A DNA stretch of 64,000 nucleotides from Polluticoccus soli (GTDB taxonomy: Bacteria; Bacteroidota; Bacteroidia; Chitinophagales; Chitinophagaceae): positions 992,001 through 1,056,000 of the forward strand of contig NZ_JARJHT010000001.1 in NCBI RefSeq assembly GCF_029269745.1. The letters run 5' to 3'. The notes beneath the pieces are model-generated. The model worked only from the letters and a program-made list of their open reading frames with translations. It had not been told where the DNA came from and searched no databases. The translations under genes were made by a program, and so were the position numbers. Below, in pieces: positions 26,198-35,285 of the stretch (its first letter is position 1; each line of letters opens with the position of its first letter).

Positions 26198-27997
26198 ATG
26201 ACGCTTGCTGCCCAGATAAAATGCGCTACTGAGGATGCCCTGAAGCATCTATTCCCGGATGCGGAGATCAATCCCGCTTCCATTACTATTAATCTGACCA
26301 AACCTGAATTTAAGGGAGACTACACTATCGTATTATTCCCTTTTGTAAAGCAACTGCGCCAAAAGCCCGATGCCTTAGGCAAAATGCTGGGCGACTACCT
26401 GGTAGAAAAATGCACCTTGTTCAGCGGTTATGATATTGTGAGTGGCTTCCTGAACATGACAATAAAGGACGGTGTCTGGCTTTCGTTCCTGCAAAATCAT
26501 TTTAATGATGTCCATTACGGCGAAAAGTCTGGTCACGACCGACGGGTAATGGTGGAATATTCTTCGCCTAATACCAACAAACCGCTGCACTTTGGCCACC
26601 TAAGGAACATCTTCCTTGGTTATGCTGTAGGTAATATCTTGCATGCAGTAGGTGAGCAGGTGGTAAAAGCCAACCTGATCAACGACCGTGGTATACATAT
26701 ATGCAAGTCGATGATAGCCTGGCAACGTTATGCAAATGGCGATACACCTGAACGCACCGGCATCAAAGGCGACCACCTGGTGGGCGACTATTATGTAAAG
26801 TTCAACGACGCTTACAAAGCGGAGGTGGGCGAACTGGTTGGCAAAGGCATGGACCAGGCCACTGCTGAAAAAGAAGCACCCATCATGAAAGAAGCGCAGG
26901 AAATGCTGCGTCAGTGGGAAGCCGGCGATAAAGAAGTGCGCAGCCTGTGGGAAATGATGAACGGCTGGGTGTACAAGGGCTTTGACGTGAGCTATAAAAA
27001 CCTGGGCGTAGACTTTGAGAAGATGTACTACGAAAGCGATACCTACCTGCTGGGTAAAGCCATAGTAGAAGAAGGCCTGCAAAAAGGTGTGCTCTATAAA
27101 AAAGAAGACGGCTCTGTTTGGGTTGATCTTACCGAAGAAGGCCTTGATCATAAATTGCTGCTGCGCGGTGATGGCACTTCTGTGTACATCACGCAAGATC
27201 TGGGTACTGCCAAACTGAAATTCAACGATTTTAAGCTTGACCAATCTGTATATGTCATTGCCGACGAACAGAACTACCATATGCAGGTGCTGAAGCTGAT
27301 TTTGAAAAAGCTGGGAGAACCTTGTGCAGATGGTATCTATCACTTGTCGTACGGCATGGTGGAACTGCCTACAGGCCGTATGAAGAGCCGTGAAGGCACC
27401 GTAGTTGATGCTGACGACATGATGGAGGAAATGATCAACCTCTCGCGCGAGCAAACAGAAGCTGCCGGCAAGACCGAAGGTTTTTCACAAGAGGAATTGA
27501 CGAAGCTGTATAACACCATCGGTATGGGCGCGCTGAAGTTTTACCTGCTGCGCGTAGATCCGAAGAAGAAAATGATATTCGACCCAAAAGAGTCGATAGA
27601 CCTGCATGGTTTCACTGCTACGTTCATTCAATATGCACACGCACGTATCTGTTCTATCTTGAGAAAAGAAGGTGTTGCCCTGCTGCCGGACAGCACCAAA
27701 TTCCAGTCGTTGCACTTGTCAGAAGAAATATTCCCTTCTGAAAAGAAACTGGCAGTGATGCTGGAGCAATACCCGACGATAGTTGAAAACGCAGCCGCAG
27801 AATTCAATCCGTCTGAACTTTGCAACTACGCATTCCAACTTGCACAACAGTTCAACTCGTTTTACGATGAGCACAGCATTGCCCGTGCTGAGAACGAAGA
27901 GAAAAAACAACTGCGCCTGATGCTGATCATCATGACCGCACAGGTGTTGAGGCATTCCATGAATCTTCTGGGTATCAGGTTGCCGGAAAAAATGTAA
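26198..27997 (+). CDS. argS: Arginyl-tRNA synthetase
   Basis: A 599-residue class I synthetase. It has the Arg-N domain (about 1-90), the HIGH-like signature SSPNTNKPLHFGHLRN near 115-131, the catalytic domain with the KMSKS-equivalent MKSREGTVV, and the C-terminal DALR anticodon-binding domain ending MNLLGIRLPEKM. It charges tRNA-Arg. The start at 26198 is fixed by the -7 box at 26184. The convergent protease gene begins its stop codon 2 bp after this stop, with no terminator between. Confidence 0.98.
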   Translation: MTLAAQIKCATEDALKHLFPDAEINPASITINLTKPEFKGDYTIVLFPFVKQLRQKPDALGKMLGDYLVEKCTLFSGYDIVSGFLNMTIKDGVWLSFLQNHFNDVHYGEKSGHDRRVMVEYSSPNTNKPLHFGHLRNIFLGYAVGNILHAVGEQVVKANLINDRGIHICKSMIAWQRYANGDTPERTGIKGDHLVGDYYVKFNDAYKAEVGELVGKGMDQATAEKEAPIMKEAQEMLRQWEAGDKEVRSLWEMMNGWVYKGFDVSYKNLGVDFEKMYYESDTYLLGKAIVEEGLQKGVLYKKEDGSVWVDLTEEGLDHKLLLRGDGTSVYITQDLGTAKLKFNDFKLDQSVYVIADEQNYHMQVLKLILKKLGEPCADGIYHLSYGMVELPTGRMKSREGTVVDADDMMEEMINLSREQTEAAGKTEGFSQEELTKLYNTIGMGALKFYLLRVDPKKKMIFDPKESIDLHGFTATFIQYAHARICSILRKEGVALLPDSTKFQSLHLSEEIFPSEKKLAVMLEQYPTIVENAAAEFNPSELCNYAFQLAQQFNSFYDEHSIARAENEEKKQLRLMLIIMTAQVLRHSMNLLGIRLPEKM

Positions 27998-27999
27998 GG

Positions 28000-29607
28000 C
28001 TATTCAAGTACTAGTCGGTGGGTGGATGTAGTATTATCTTCAGTCACCACCGTCACAAAATACACACCCGGTGCAGCACCGTTCAACCGGATAACTGCAA
28101 CGGGTGTTTTTATGTCCTTCCGGAAGATAGTTTGCCCTACTATAGACGTCACTTGGACAGTCTGGATGTTCTCGATCCCTTCAATGATAAACTCGTCTTT
28201 TGCCGGGTTAGGGTAAACGCGAAATCCTGTATTTGACTTTACAGTTTGAGGTACTGCCAGGAAACGCTCGTATAAAATTGAATCCGCTTTCCTGGCATCC
28301 GGCACACCATAGCCCATAAGAGAATCGGGGGTGGCGTACTGATGCGCGCTCTTTTTGATCGCCTCTATAATATCGATGTTCGACGCATAAGGATACGCCT
28401 GCTTCAGGCAGGCGGCAATGCCGGCTATCTGCGGGGTTGCGGAAGACGTTCCTCCGTAAAAAGAAGTATATATCTGCCCATTGTCACTGATTGAATATCC
28501 ATTTCGTGTAAGCGCTGCAACATCAGGCTTCACCCGTCCGTCGAACGAAGGACCGAATGATGAAATCTGGTCGTAATTGCGTAGCGAGTCTGCCCCACCC
28601 ACACATAAGATGCTGTCCGCGTCACAAGGTGCGCAGATAAAACCTGAATTGCCTGCTGCGTTTACAATGATCATTCCCTTTGCTGCAGCCACACGCACAC
28701 CATTGGTCACGATCGTTGTTTTCCCGTCCATATCAGAATAGATATAATCTGCAGTTGGCGCATCAAACTTTTTATAGCTGATAGATGCGCTGACAACTTG
28801 TGCGCCAATACTATCCGCCCACTCCAGCGCCGCGATATAATTAAATTCATCATCGTGCGTTTCAGTAACCGGGTGATCGGTCACGGCCAGTAACACATCT
28901 ACATCAGGTGCCAGTCCCACAAAGCTTCCAGGTATATTAGCTATAATTTTGGACGAGCAAAAAGTGCCGTGACCCGAACCGTGATAGACATTGGCTGAAT
29001 TTGTCCAGAAATCATAAGTAGCCTTAAGTCCGTTGCGCTGCCTTAGCGCCTCGAAATACGGGATAGTGTCAAAGCCGTTGTATCCCGCGTCAAAGAATGC
29101 AAGAGTTACACCTTTGCCTGTATATCCTTTATTATGCAGATAGTCAATATTATATAAATGGTTCTGCATGGTAGCCGCTCCATAGTCAATAAGTGCCGTT
29201 GTTTTATTTGCCATTTCCAGATCTACCTGCTGCGTGCCTGCAACTTCAAATTTGTTAATTGCTGCAGCCTGGATTGGCGCTTGCTGCACGCGAACAATGT
29301 TATCTGACACCTGCCGCAATGCTGTAGGCAACATGTCCGTTTCTACCAACGCAGCATTCAGCCAACGCGATGTTCGGACAACCTGTACTCCCGCTGAGCG
29401 TAGTTTTTCAATATCGGCTTCATTTACCGCGACATCGTATATGTCGAAACCTATACCTTGTGCTTTGCGCTGCTGTAATGCAGCAGGACTTAAAGAAATG
29501 GCATTTTCGCCACCACCCGCTTTGCTACCGAAGTAAACTATATAACGGTCTTTAGCCTCTACAATAAAAGAAGCTATCAAGCACAACAGGGTTAAATAAG
29601 CTTTCAT
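28000..29607 (-). CDS. S8 subtilisin-like protease with T9SS sorting domain
   Basis: A 535-residue exported serine protease. Signal peptide about 1-18. The propeptide-like region runs to about 150. Catalytic Asp173 is in FFDAGYNG, His213 in GSGHGTFC, oxyanion Asn320 in NAAGNSG and Ser388 in GGTSSATP. The C-terminal 80 residues, from VYPNPAKDEF, are a T9SS type A sorting domain, so it is delivered to the cell surface or medium. It has four cysteines around 327-335, possibly a disulfide. It lies downstream of the LolC/E-like permease (72-bp gap). Confidence 0.95.
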   Translation of the reverse strand: MKAYLTLLCLIASFIVEAKDRYIVYFGSKAGGGENAISLSPAALQQRKAQGIGFDIYDVAVNEADIEKLRSAGVQVVRTSRWLNAALVETDMLPTALRQVSDNIVRVQQAPIQAAAINKFEVAGTQQVDLEMANKTTALIDYGAATMQNHLYNIDYLHNKGYTGKGVTLAFFDAGYNGFDTIPYFEALRQRNGLKATYDFWTNSANVYHGSGHGTFCSSKIIANIPGSFVGLAPDVDVLLAVTDHPVTETHDDEFNYIAALEWADSIGAQVVSASISYKKFDAPTADYIYSDMDGKTTIVTNGVRVAAAKGMIIVNAAGNSGFICAPCDADSILCVGGADSLRNYDQISSFGPSFDGRVKPDVAALTRNGYSISDNGQIYTSFYGGTSSATPQIAGIAACLKQAYPYASNIDIIEAIKKSAHQYATPDSLMGYGVPDARKADSILYERFLAVPQTVKSNTGFRVYPNPAKDEFIIEGIENIQTVQVTSIVGQTIFRKDIKTPVAVIRLNGAAPGVYFVTVVTEDNTTSTHRLVLE

Positions 29608-29679
29608 GAAGTAAAATTACATATGGATGCAACCCACGCATCAACGTTACCAGGAAATGACAGGCGGATTACAAGTACA

Positions 29680-30912
29680 CTAGTTGCTCCTTAAATGCAC
29701 TTGCGCCTTTTGGGCTTTGTAGGCAGGATACCAGGCAGCCGCCAATCCCACCAGCAGAATAGTTCCGAGTATTAGCACGAAATCCCACCACTCCAGTGAT
29801 ACAGGATAGGCTTCGATGATAAAATTGCCCTGCATTTTTATCCATTGGAAATGCTTTTGGCCCATGCTGATGAGCGCCCCTACGAACAAGCCGATCACGC
29901 CACCTGTAAGCGCCCAGAGCACACCTTCGGCAAGGAAAATATTGCGTACAGTAGATGGCTCTGCACCCATGGCTTTGAGAATCGACATGTCCTTTTGCTT
30001 CTCGAGCACCAGCATGGTTAGCGCACCCACCATGTTGAAAGAAGCGATCAACAACACCAGAACGAGAATGGCAAACACCGCCCACTTCTCGCTTTTCATC
30101 ACCATGTACAGTGTTTTGTTCTGCTCAAAGCGGGTAGCTACAGTAAAGTTCTTCCCCAGCTTTTCAGATAGCTCGCGCTGCACACGGTCCGCGCTCGTAT
30201 TGGCAGCCAGCTTTAACTCCACAGATGAGTATTGCCCATCAGTTTGCATCAGCTCCTGTACCAATGGCAATGGTGCCAGTATATACTTGCTGTCAAATTC
30301 ATCCTGCACCTGGAATACACCGTCAGGTTTCAGCTGTAAGGTCTGGAAAGCAGATGTCGGGTTAAGCGCAAGGTTCGAGGATTTGGCATTCGGATAATGC
30401 AGCACCAGCGTGCTAAATGCATTGGTGATATCCAGCCCCATTTCATTGGCCAGCTGCAAACCCATAAGCGCCGTAGGTGCCGGGCTGAGGCTGACTGAAT
30501 CTGTCCCTTCAATGACATATGGCTTGACCTCGTTTACCTTAAGATAGTTCTGGTCGATGCCTTTCAGCATGGCCACTTTCGTTTCGTCGTTGCCGGTGAG
30601 CAGCACATTATCTTCCAGCACCGTAGTGATGCCAGACACGCCCTCGATACTTCTTACGCTGGCCATCTGCTGCGCATCCAGCGAAAAGAATTTTCCCCTA
30701 GTAGCCGTGATCTTTATTTCGGGGTAGAAGGCCTTATACAGGTCACTGACCAGGTCGGTAAAGCCATTCAGCACCGAGAATAGGATGATCATAGCAGCAC
30801 TGGCCACGGCAATGGCCGTCATGCTGATGCGTGACAGAATGGGTACAATGTTGGCCGTGCGTTTGCCGCGCAGGTACCTTAGCGCAAGCTGCCGGGTGAG
30901 GACGGAGTTCAT
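29680..30912 (-). CDS. LolC/LolE-like ABC permease (FtsX family)
   Basis: A 410-residue permease with four membrane segments: one near 25-50, followed by a large periplasmic domain (about 55-275), then three from about 278 to 400. The C-terminal FtsX domain shows LVLEKQKDMSILKAMGA. It belongs to the lipoprotein-releasing LolC/E and MacB-like group; the ATPase LolD is not in the window. It begins 2 bp after rbfA, a pairing common in Bacteroidota. A second member of the family is at 62437-63663. Confidence 0.9.
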   Translation of the reverse strand: MNSVLTRQLALRYLRGKRTANIVPILSRISMTAIAVASAAMIILFSVLNGFTDLVSDLYKAFYPEIKITATRGKFFSLDAQQMASVRSIEGVSGITTVLEDNVLLTGNDETKVAMLKGIDQNYLKVNEVKPYVIEGTDSVSLSPAPTALMGLQLANEMGLDITNAFSTLVLHYPNAKSSNLALNPTSAFQTLQLKPDGVFQVQDEFDSKYILAPLPLVQELMQTDGQYSSVELKLAANTSADRVQRELSEKLGKNFTVATRFEQNKTLYMVMKSEKWAVFAILVLVLLIASFNMVGALTMLVLEKQKDMSILKAMGAEPSTVRNIFLAEGVLWALTGGVIGLFVGALISMGQKHFQWIKMQGNFIIEAYPVSLEWWDFVLILGTILLVGLAAAWYPAYKAQKAQVHLRSN

Positions 30913-30914
30913 GC

Positions 30915-31301
30915 TTACTCTTCGGCAGGCTTATTATCGCCCGGTTTGGGTTCTTCTTTTATCTTCTTAAACAGCTCTTCCATCTTGAACACATAGTCCA
31001 AAGTATCATCTGTAAAAAATATTAATTCGGGAACGCGGCGCAGCTGGTTTTTGATACGTTGCCCCAGTACCTTGCGGAACTCCCAGCCTTTCTCCTTTAT
31101 CTCGTGCATCATCTTCGCCGGGTCTTTTACCTGGAAAAGACTCAGGTAAATGCGCGCCTCCAGCAGGTCCGGGGTCACCATTACCTTCGAAATGGAGATC
31201 ATCCCGCCATCCACGATGTTATATCCTTCTCGCTGAAATATGTCACTCAGTTCCTCCATTATCAGCTTTCCAACCTGTTTCTGCCTTTTGCTTTCTTCCA
31301 T
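30915..31301 (-). CDS. rbfA: Ribosome-binding factor A
   Basis: A 128-residue KH-fold protein for 30S maturation. Motifs: start ESKRQKQVGKLIMEELSDIF, then ISISKVMVTPDLLEARIYLS and LRRVPELIFFTDDTLDY. The frame is open further upstream, but the Met at 31301 gives the normal family start. The tail after about 110 is acidic and proline-rich. It is operonic with the LolC/E-like gene. Confidence 0.95.
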   Translation of the reverse strand: MEESKRQKQVGKLIMEELSDIFQREGYNIVDGGMISISKVMVTPDLLEARIYLSLFQVKDPAKMMHEIKEKGWEFRKVLGQRIKNQLRRVPELIFFTDDTLDYVFKMEELFKKIKEEPKPGDNKPAEE

Positions 31302-31424
31302 ATTCGGGCTTTTTACGAAGGTAAAGGTAAAGGAAAGCGCATTTATTGTCATATTTGGCTGAATTCTCATCTTCAATTCGCTAGTATTTATTAAATTCGT
31401 AGCCGCAAATCCTGAATTGTTTTA

Positions 31425-32300
31425 ATGAAAAAGATCTATCTGCTGCTGAGTGCAGCCGGCGTTATCAGCCTTAGTGCTTGTGAGGAAAAGGGACCGGCCA
31501 TTGATTTCGGAACCACTGCCGTTGCCAAAGACACGACTTACATGGCCAAAGTAGAAACGCCAGATAAGAAAGTAGTTTTAGTAGAGGAGTTGACAGGCGC
31601 ATCATGCACGCCTTGCGTTCCTGCCCGTGAAATGCTGGCCGGGATCGTCAGCCAACACGAGGGACAAATAGCAGTAATGGAAATGCACATTTTCGCGAAC
31701 GCTCCACAAACAAAACCCATAAAAGATCATAGCCAATACGACCTGAGAACCGACGATGGTACAGAAATCCAGAAAGCGTATTACTCAGATATGATAGGTA
31801 TTCCTGTAGCTGGTATAGACCGCGTGCCGGTGAACAACGTCAACGCCTTAACGACTCCTTCGTGGGCCGGCGCTATTGACAAAGAACTGCAAAAAACGCC
31901 ACCGGTAAATGTGAAGGTAAAAAGCACTTACGATGAATCGTCAAAAAATGCTGTGATCACCATAACGGCAAGCTATACCCAGGCTGTTTCTAAAAAACAG
32001 TTCCTGTCTGTAGCCATTCTGGAAAAAGACATTGTAGATGCCCAGGAAACAACGACTGGTGTTGAACCCAACTACACATTCAAACACACCTTCCGCGATA
32101 TGATAACAGGTGTGAATGGCGACGAGTTCCTGAAAGACCAGGCTACCAAAGACGCTGGCCGTGTGTACGAGCGTACTTTCATTTACCCGGTAGATGCTAA
32201 ATGGAAACCTGAGAACTGTGTAGTGGTAGCTTATGTGCATGGAGAAGGCGAGAACAAAGAAGTGCTACAGGCTGGCGAAACAGACCTGAAAGGTCAATAA
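31425..32300 (+). CDS. Omp28-related lipoprotein with thioredoxin-like domain
   Basis: A 291-residue lipoprotein. The lipobox LSAC has the lipidated Cys at 19. A thioredoxin-like domain follows with C61-T-P-C64, and residues about 170-291 form a beta-rich C-terminal part. It matches the Omp28 family of outer-membrane lipoproteins first described in Porphyromonas gingivalis. The CxxC suggests a redox role, but this is not shown for the family. It is followed by a hairpin terminator. Confidence 0.85.
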   Translation: MKKIYLLLSAAGVISLSACEEKGPAIDFGTTAVAKDTTYMAKVETPDKKVVLVEELTGASCTPCVPAREMLAGIVSQHEGQIAVMEMHIFANAPQTKPIKDHSQYDLRTDDGTEIQKAYYSDMIGIPVAGIDRVPVNNVNALTTPSWAGAIDKELQKTPPVNVKVKSTYDESSKNAVITITASYTQAVSKKQFLSVAILEKDIVDAQETTTGVEPNYTFKHTFRDMITGVNGDEFLKDQATKDAGRVYERTFIYPVDAKWKPENCVVVAYVHGEGENKEVLQAGETDLKGQ

Positions 32301-32330
32301 CACTGCCGATAAAAACTTTCTATTATTTTT

Positions 32331-32360
32331 AAGTCCTGCTTCTGGCAGGACTTTTTATTT
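32331..32360 (+). terminator. Terminator after the Omp28-like gene
   Basis: A 9-bp stem AAGTCCTGC (32331-32339 with 32345-32353), a 5-nt loop and a T-rich tail. The TTG start of the next gene lies in this tail. Confidence 0.75.
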
Positions 32361-32916
32361 GGCACATCCGAAGACATACAAACGCACAATCCCCGGCACC
32401 ATAGCGCTATGCCTGGTGTTCATCGTATTGCTTTGTTATACGGGTGGACTTGTGGTATGGAATGTAGCCCGCGAGATCTCGTATGAATACGTACGGAGCT
32501 ACGGGAATGAGCTGAAGTTCAGGGACACTATTACGGTCTCTGCCGAAACCATCAAAGGAAACGAAGAATTGAACTGGGTGCGACACGATGAGATCCGCTA
32601 CCACGGCCAGATGTATGATATTAAGAAACAGATTTCGCTTGACAACGGCAAGATCATGCTGGTAGGTTATTTCGATAGCTGGGACAGTGATTTATTCAGT
32701 GAATTGGAGCGACTGCTTGAACCTTCTCCCGGGCAAACCCCGCAAAACGAAAATGAGTTCTTTTGGCTGGCAGATGCAGTTTTGCCCGGCAATCATTTAA
32801 CATCCGCGACTTATCCAAAGATAATTTTACGCCATTTCTCTAAGGACGGCCAGCACTTTCATCTCAGCTACTCACCGGACATCCCGGTGCCCCCGCCCAA
32901 TGTGTGTTTTGCATAA
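32359..32916 (+). CDS. Small membrane-anchored protein with His-rich PDIxxPPPN tail
   Basis: A 185-residue protein with no ATG at its front; the only plausible start is the TTG at 32359. One hydrophobic helix (about 12-34) is followed by a soluble domain with NWVRHDEIRYHGQMYDIKKQ. The end is His-rich (RHFSKDGQHFHLSYS) and finishes PDIPVPPPN plus four residues. The family is not recognised. The same PDIxxPPPN ending is seen in the small protein at 40914-41216. It sits just before a haem-receptor-type TonB protein, so a role in metal or haem handling is possible. Confidence 0.65.
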   Translation: MAHPKTYKRTIPGTIALCLVFIVLLCYTGGLVVWNVAREISYEYVRSYGNELKFRDTITVSAETIKGNEELNWVRHDEIRYHGQMYDIKKQISLDNGKIMLVGYFDSWDSDLFSELERLLEPSPGQTPQNENEFFWLADAVLPGNHLTSATYPKIILRHFSKDGQHFHLSYSPDIPVPPPNVCFA

Positions 32917-32976
32917 CTGATCGTTTGTCGCCACCGGCGACTGCACTCTTATTTGAAACAATCACACCACTTACAA

Positions 32977-35184
32977 ATGAAAAATCTATTTACACTAATA
33001 GGTGTAATGGGGCTATGTACAGCTGCCCATGCACAAACAGAAACAGATAGCATACACCCGATACGGATGGACCAGGTGGTGATATCTGCCAACAAATTCA
33101 ACGAAAGCAAAAAGGATATTGCCCAGCCCCTGCAACTCATCACCCGCCAGGAAACCGAATGGGCCATGCCCCAGACTACAGCTTCATTGCTGGAGCAAAC
33201 CGGAAATGTATTCGTGCAACGCAGCCAGATGGGCGGCGGTAGTGCAGTCATCCGTGGTTTTGAGGCCAGCCGTGTATTGATGGTGGTAGATGGCGTTCGT
33301 ATGAACAACGCTATTTATCGTGCAGGCCATCTGCAGAACATCATCACTATTGATAATAACCTACTGGAGAGCACTGAAATACTCTACGGTCCGGCCTCTA
33401 CACTTTATGGTAGTGATGCCTTAGGCGGTGTAATCGTGTTCAATACGAAGAATCCTGTCGTGTCGGGTAGCAGCAAAACCAAAGTAAGTGGTAATGCCAT
33501 GACACGCTACAGCACGGCCAATCATGAAAAGACAGCCCATGTTGATCTCAACCTCGGTCTTAAAAAGATCGCTTTCCTCACCTCCGTCACCTACAGCGAT
33601 TTCGACGACCTGAGACAAGGTACGTTCCGCAATCCGTTCTATGGCAGCCTGGGCCTGCGCGACAGCTTTGTAACTACCATCGATGGAGTAGACAATATCG
33701 TAGCAAACGATGACAACAATATCCAGAAGTTTAGCGGATACAACCAGGTGGATGTGATGGAGAAGATATTATTCCGTCCAAGCTGGCGTATATCACATAC
33801 ACTCAACCTGCAATACTCCAACAGTTCTAACATCCCACGTTACGACAGGCTGACGGATATGCGTAATGGTCGTCTGCGCTATGCGGAGTGGTATTACGGT
33901 CCTCAGCTGAGGATGATGGGCGCCTACCAGTTCCATGCACACGACCTTGTAGGCTTCTTCGACGAGATCAAAGCAGGTGCCAGCTACCAGCGTATACAGG
34001 AGAGCCGCTACCAGCGTTCTTTCAAGTCGAAAGACCTGCAGGCGCGCATCGAAGATGTGGATGTGATCGGTTACAATGTCGACTTCCGCAAAGAAATGAA
34101 GAAACACGAGCTGACCCTCGGTACCGATGGGCAATACAATAAGGTGAAATCAACCGCTCACATAGAGAATGTCAACACCGCGGAAACCACACCGCTCGAC
34201 ACGCGCTACCCCGATGGCGGCAGCAACATGTTGTATGCAGCGGTGTACGGTCAGCACCTTTACAAGATCAATAGCAAGTTGGTGTTGAACGACGGTGTGC
34301 GCCTCAACTATACCAGCCTGAAGAGCAAGTTTGAAGATCAAACCTTCTTCCCGTTCCCCTTTAGCAGTGCAGAACAGAACAACCTGGCATGGAGTGGCAA
34401 CCTTGGGTTAGTGTATATGCCGGCCGAAAGATGGCGTTTTGCAGCCAACAGTTCAACTGGTTTCCGTGCGCCGAATGTAGACGATATGGTAAAAGTATTT
34501 GAATCGACAGCAGGCGGTAACCTTATCGTTCCTAATCCGGATCTGAAACCTGAGTACACCTACAACGTAGATCTTGGTATCAACTACATCGTTGACAATA
34601 CACTAAAACTGGAAGCAAGTGGTTTCTACACCTGGTTCCGCAACGCGATCGTTACGGATAAGTTCACGCTCAATGGTGCAGATAGTGTAGAATACGATGG
34701 TAAAATGACAGCTATATTCGCAAGCCAAAACAAAGCACGTGCTTGTTTATACGGTTTCAATGCAGCTATTACAGCTCAACTGATGCCACGTGTTACTTTG
34801 TATAGCACCATCAACTTTACCTACGGCAGGTATTTCAATGCGGCAGATAAAGAAACTCCACTCGATCATATTCCACCTGTATTTGGGAAGACCAGTATTA
34901 TTTACCGTGAAAAGAAATTCACCGGCGAGGTATTTGCCCTGTACAACGGCATGAAGCGACTGAAAGACTATAGCGCATCCGGCGAAGACAACCTCGCCTA
35001 TGCAACAGCTATGGGCATGCCGGGCTGGTATACGCTGAACCTACGTGCCGGGTATCAGGTGCACCATCGCATCAGCGCAGAGGTAGCTCTGGAAAACATA
35101 TTGGATTATAACTACCGTGTTTTTGCCTCAGGCCTCAGCGCACCGGGTCGCAACCTTGTGGTTACGCTGCGCGGAAACTTTTAA
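32977..35184 (+). CDS. TonB-dependent receptor, haem/haemoglobin type
   Basis: A 735-residue outer-membrane receptor. Signal peptide about 1-20 (ending AAHAQ), plug domain (about 30-150) with VIRGFEASRVLMVVDGVRMN and LYGPASTLYGSDALGGVI, then a 22-strand-type barrel ending in VTLRGNF with terminal Phe. FRAP (near 496-499) and NPDL (near 519-522) match the FRAP/NPNL box of haem receptors such as HmuR. The start is at 32977, because the longer frame begins with TTG and lacks a signal peptide. It has its own strong terminator. Confidence 0.9.
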   Translation: MKNLFTLIGVMGLCTAAHAQTETDSIHPIRMDQVVISANKFNESKKDIAQPLQLITRQETEWAMPQTTASLLEQTGNVFVQRSQMGGGSAVIRGFEASRVLMVVDGVRMNNAIYRAGHLQNIITIDNNLLESTEILYGPASTLYGSDALGGVIVFNTKNPVVSGSSKTKVSGNAMTRYSTANHEKTAHVDLNLGLKKIAFLTSVTYSDFDDLRQGTFRNPFYGSLGLRDSFVTTIDGVDNIVANDDNNIQKFSGYNQVDVMEKILFRPSWRISHTLNLQYSNSSNIPRYDRLTDMRNGRLRYAEWYYGPQLRMMGAYQFHAHDLVGFFDEIKAGASYQRIQESRYQRSFKSKDLQARIEDVDVIGYNVDFRKEMKKHELTLGTDGQYNKVKSTAHIENVNTAETTPLDTRYPDGGSNMLYAAVYGQHLYKINSKLVLNDGVRLNYTSLKSKFEDQTFFPFPFSSAEQNNLAWSGNLGLVYMPAERWRFAANSSTGFRAPNVDDMVKVFESTAGGNLIVPNPDLKPEYTYNVDLGINYIVDNTLKLEASGFYTWFRNAIVTDKFTLNGADSVEYDGKMTAIFASQNKARACLYGFNAAITAQLMPRVTLYSTINFTYGRYFNAADKETPLDHIPPVFGKTSIIYREKKFTGEVFALYNGMKRLKDYSASGEDNLAYATAMGMPGWYTLNLRAGYQVHHRISAEVALENILDYNYRVFASGLSAPGRNLVVTLRGNF

Positions 35185-35203
35185 TTAATCCCCTATATGA
35201 AAC

Positions 35204-35231
35204 AAAAAGGCCGGGCAACCGGCCTTTTTTT
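35204..35231 (+). terminator. Terminator after the TonB receptor gene
   Basis: Stem AGGCCGG (35208-35214 with 35219-35225), extended by A/T pairs, a GCAA loop and a run of seven T. Confidence 0.88.
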
Positions 35232-35264
35232 ATGGCCCGTCCGCTGAGCTTGAAATAAGCCCCG

Positions 35265-35272
35265 TAACTTTG
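35265..35272 (+). promoter_or_regulatory. -7 box for the DnaQ/GIY-YIG gene
   Basis: TAACTTTG, exact TAnnTTTG, 13 nt before the ATG at 35286. Confidence 0.5.
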
Positions 35273-35285
35273 TACTTTAGGGGGT

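Noticed and set aside
26600-27454. 284-codon minus-strand open frame
   Set aside because: Antisense to argS with biased composition and no motif.
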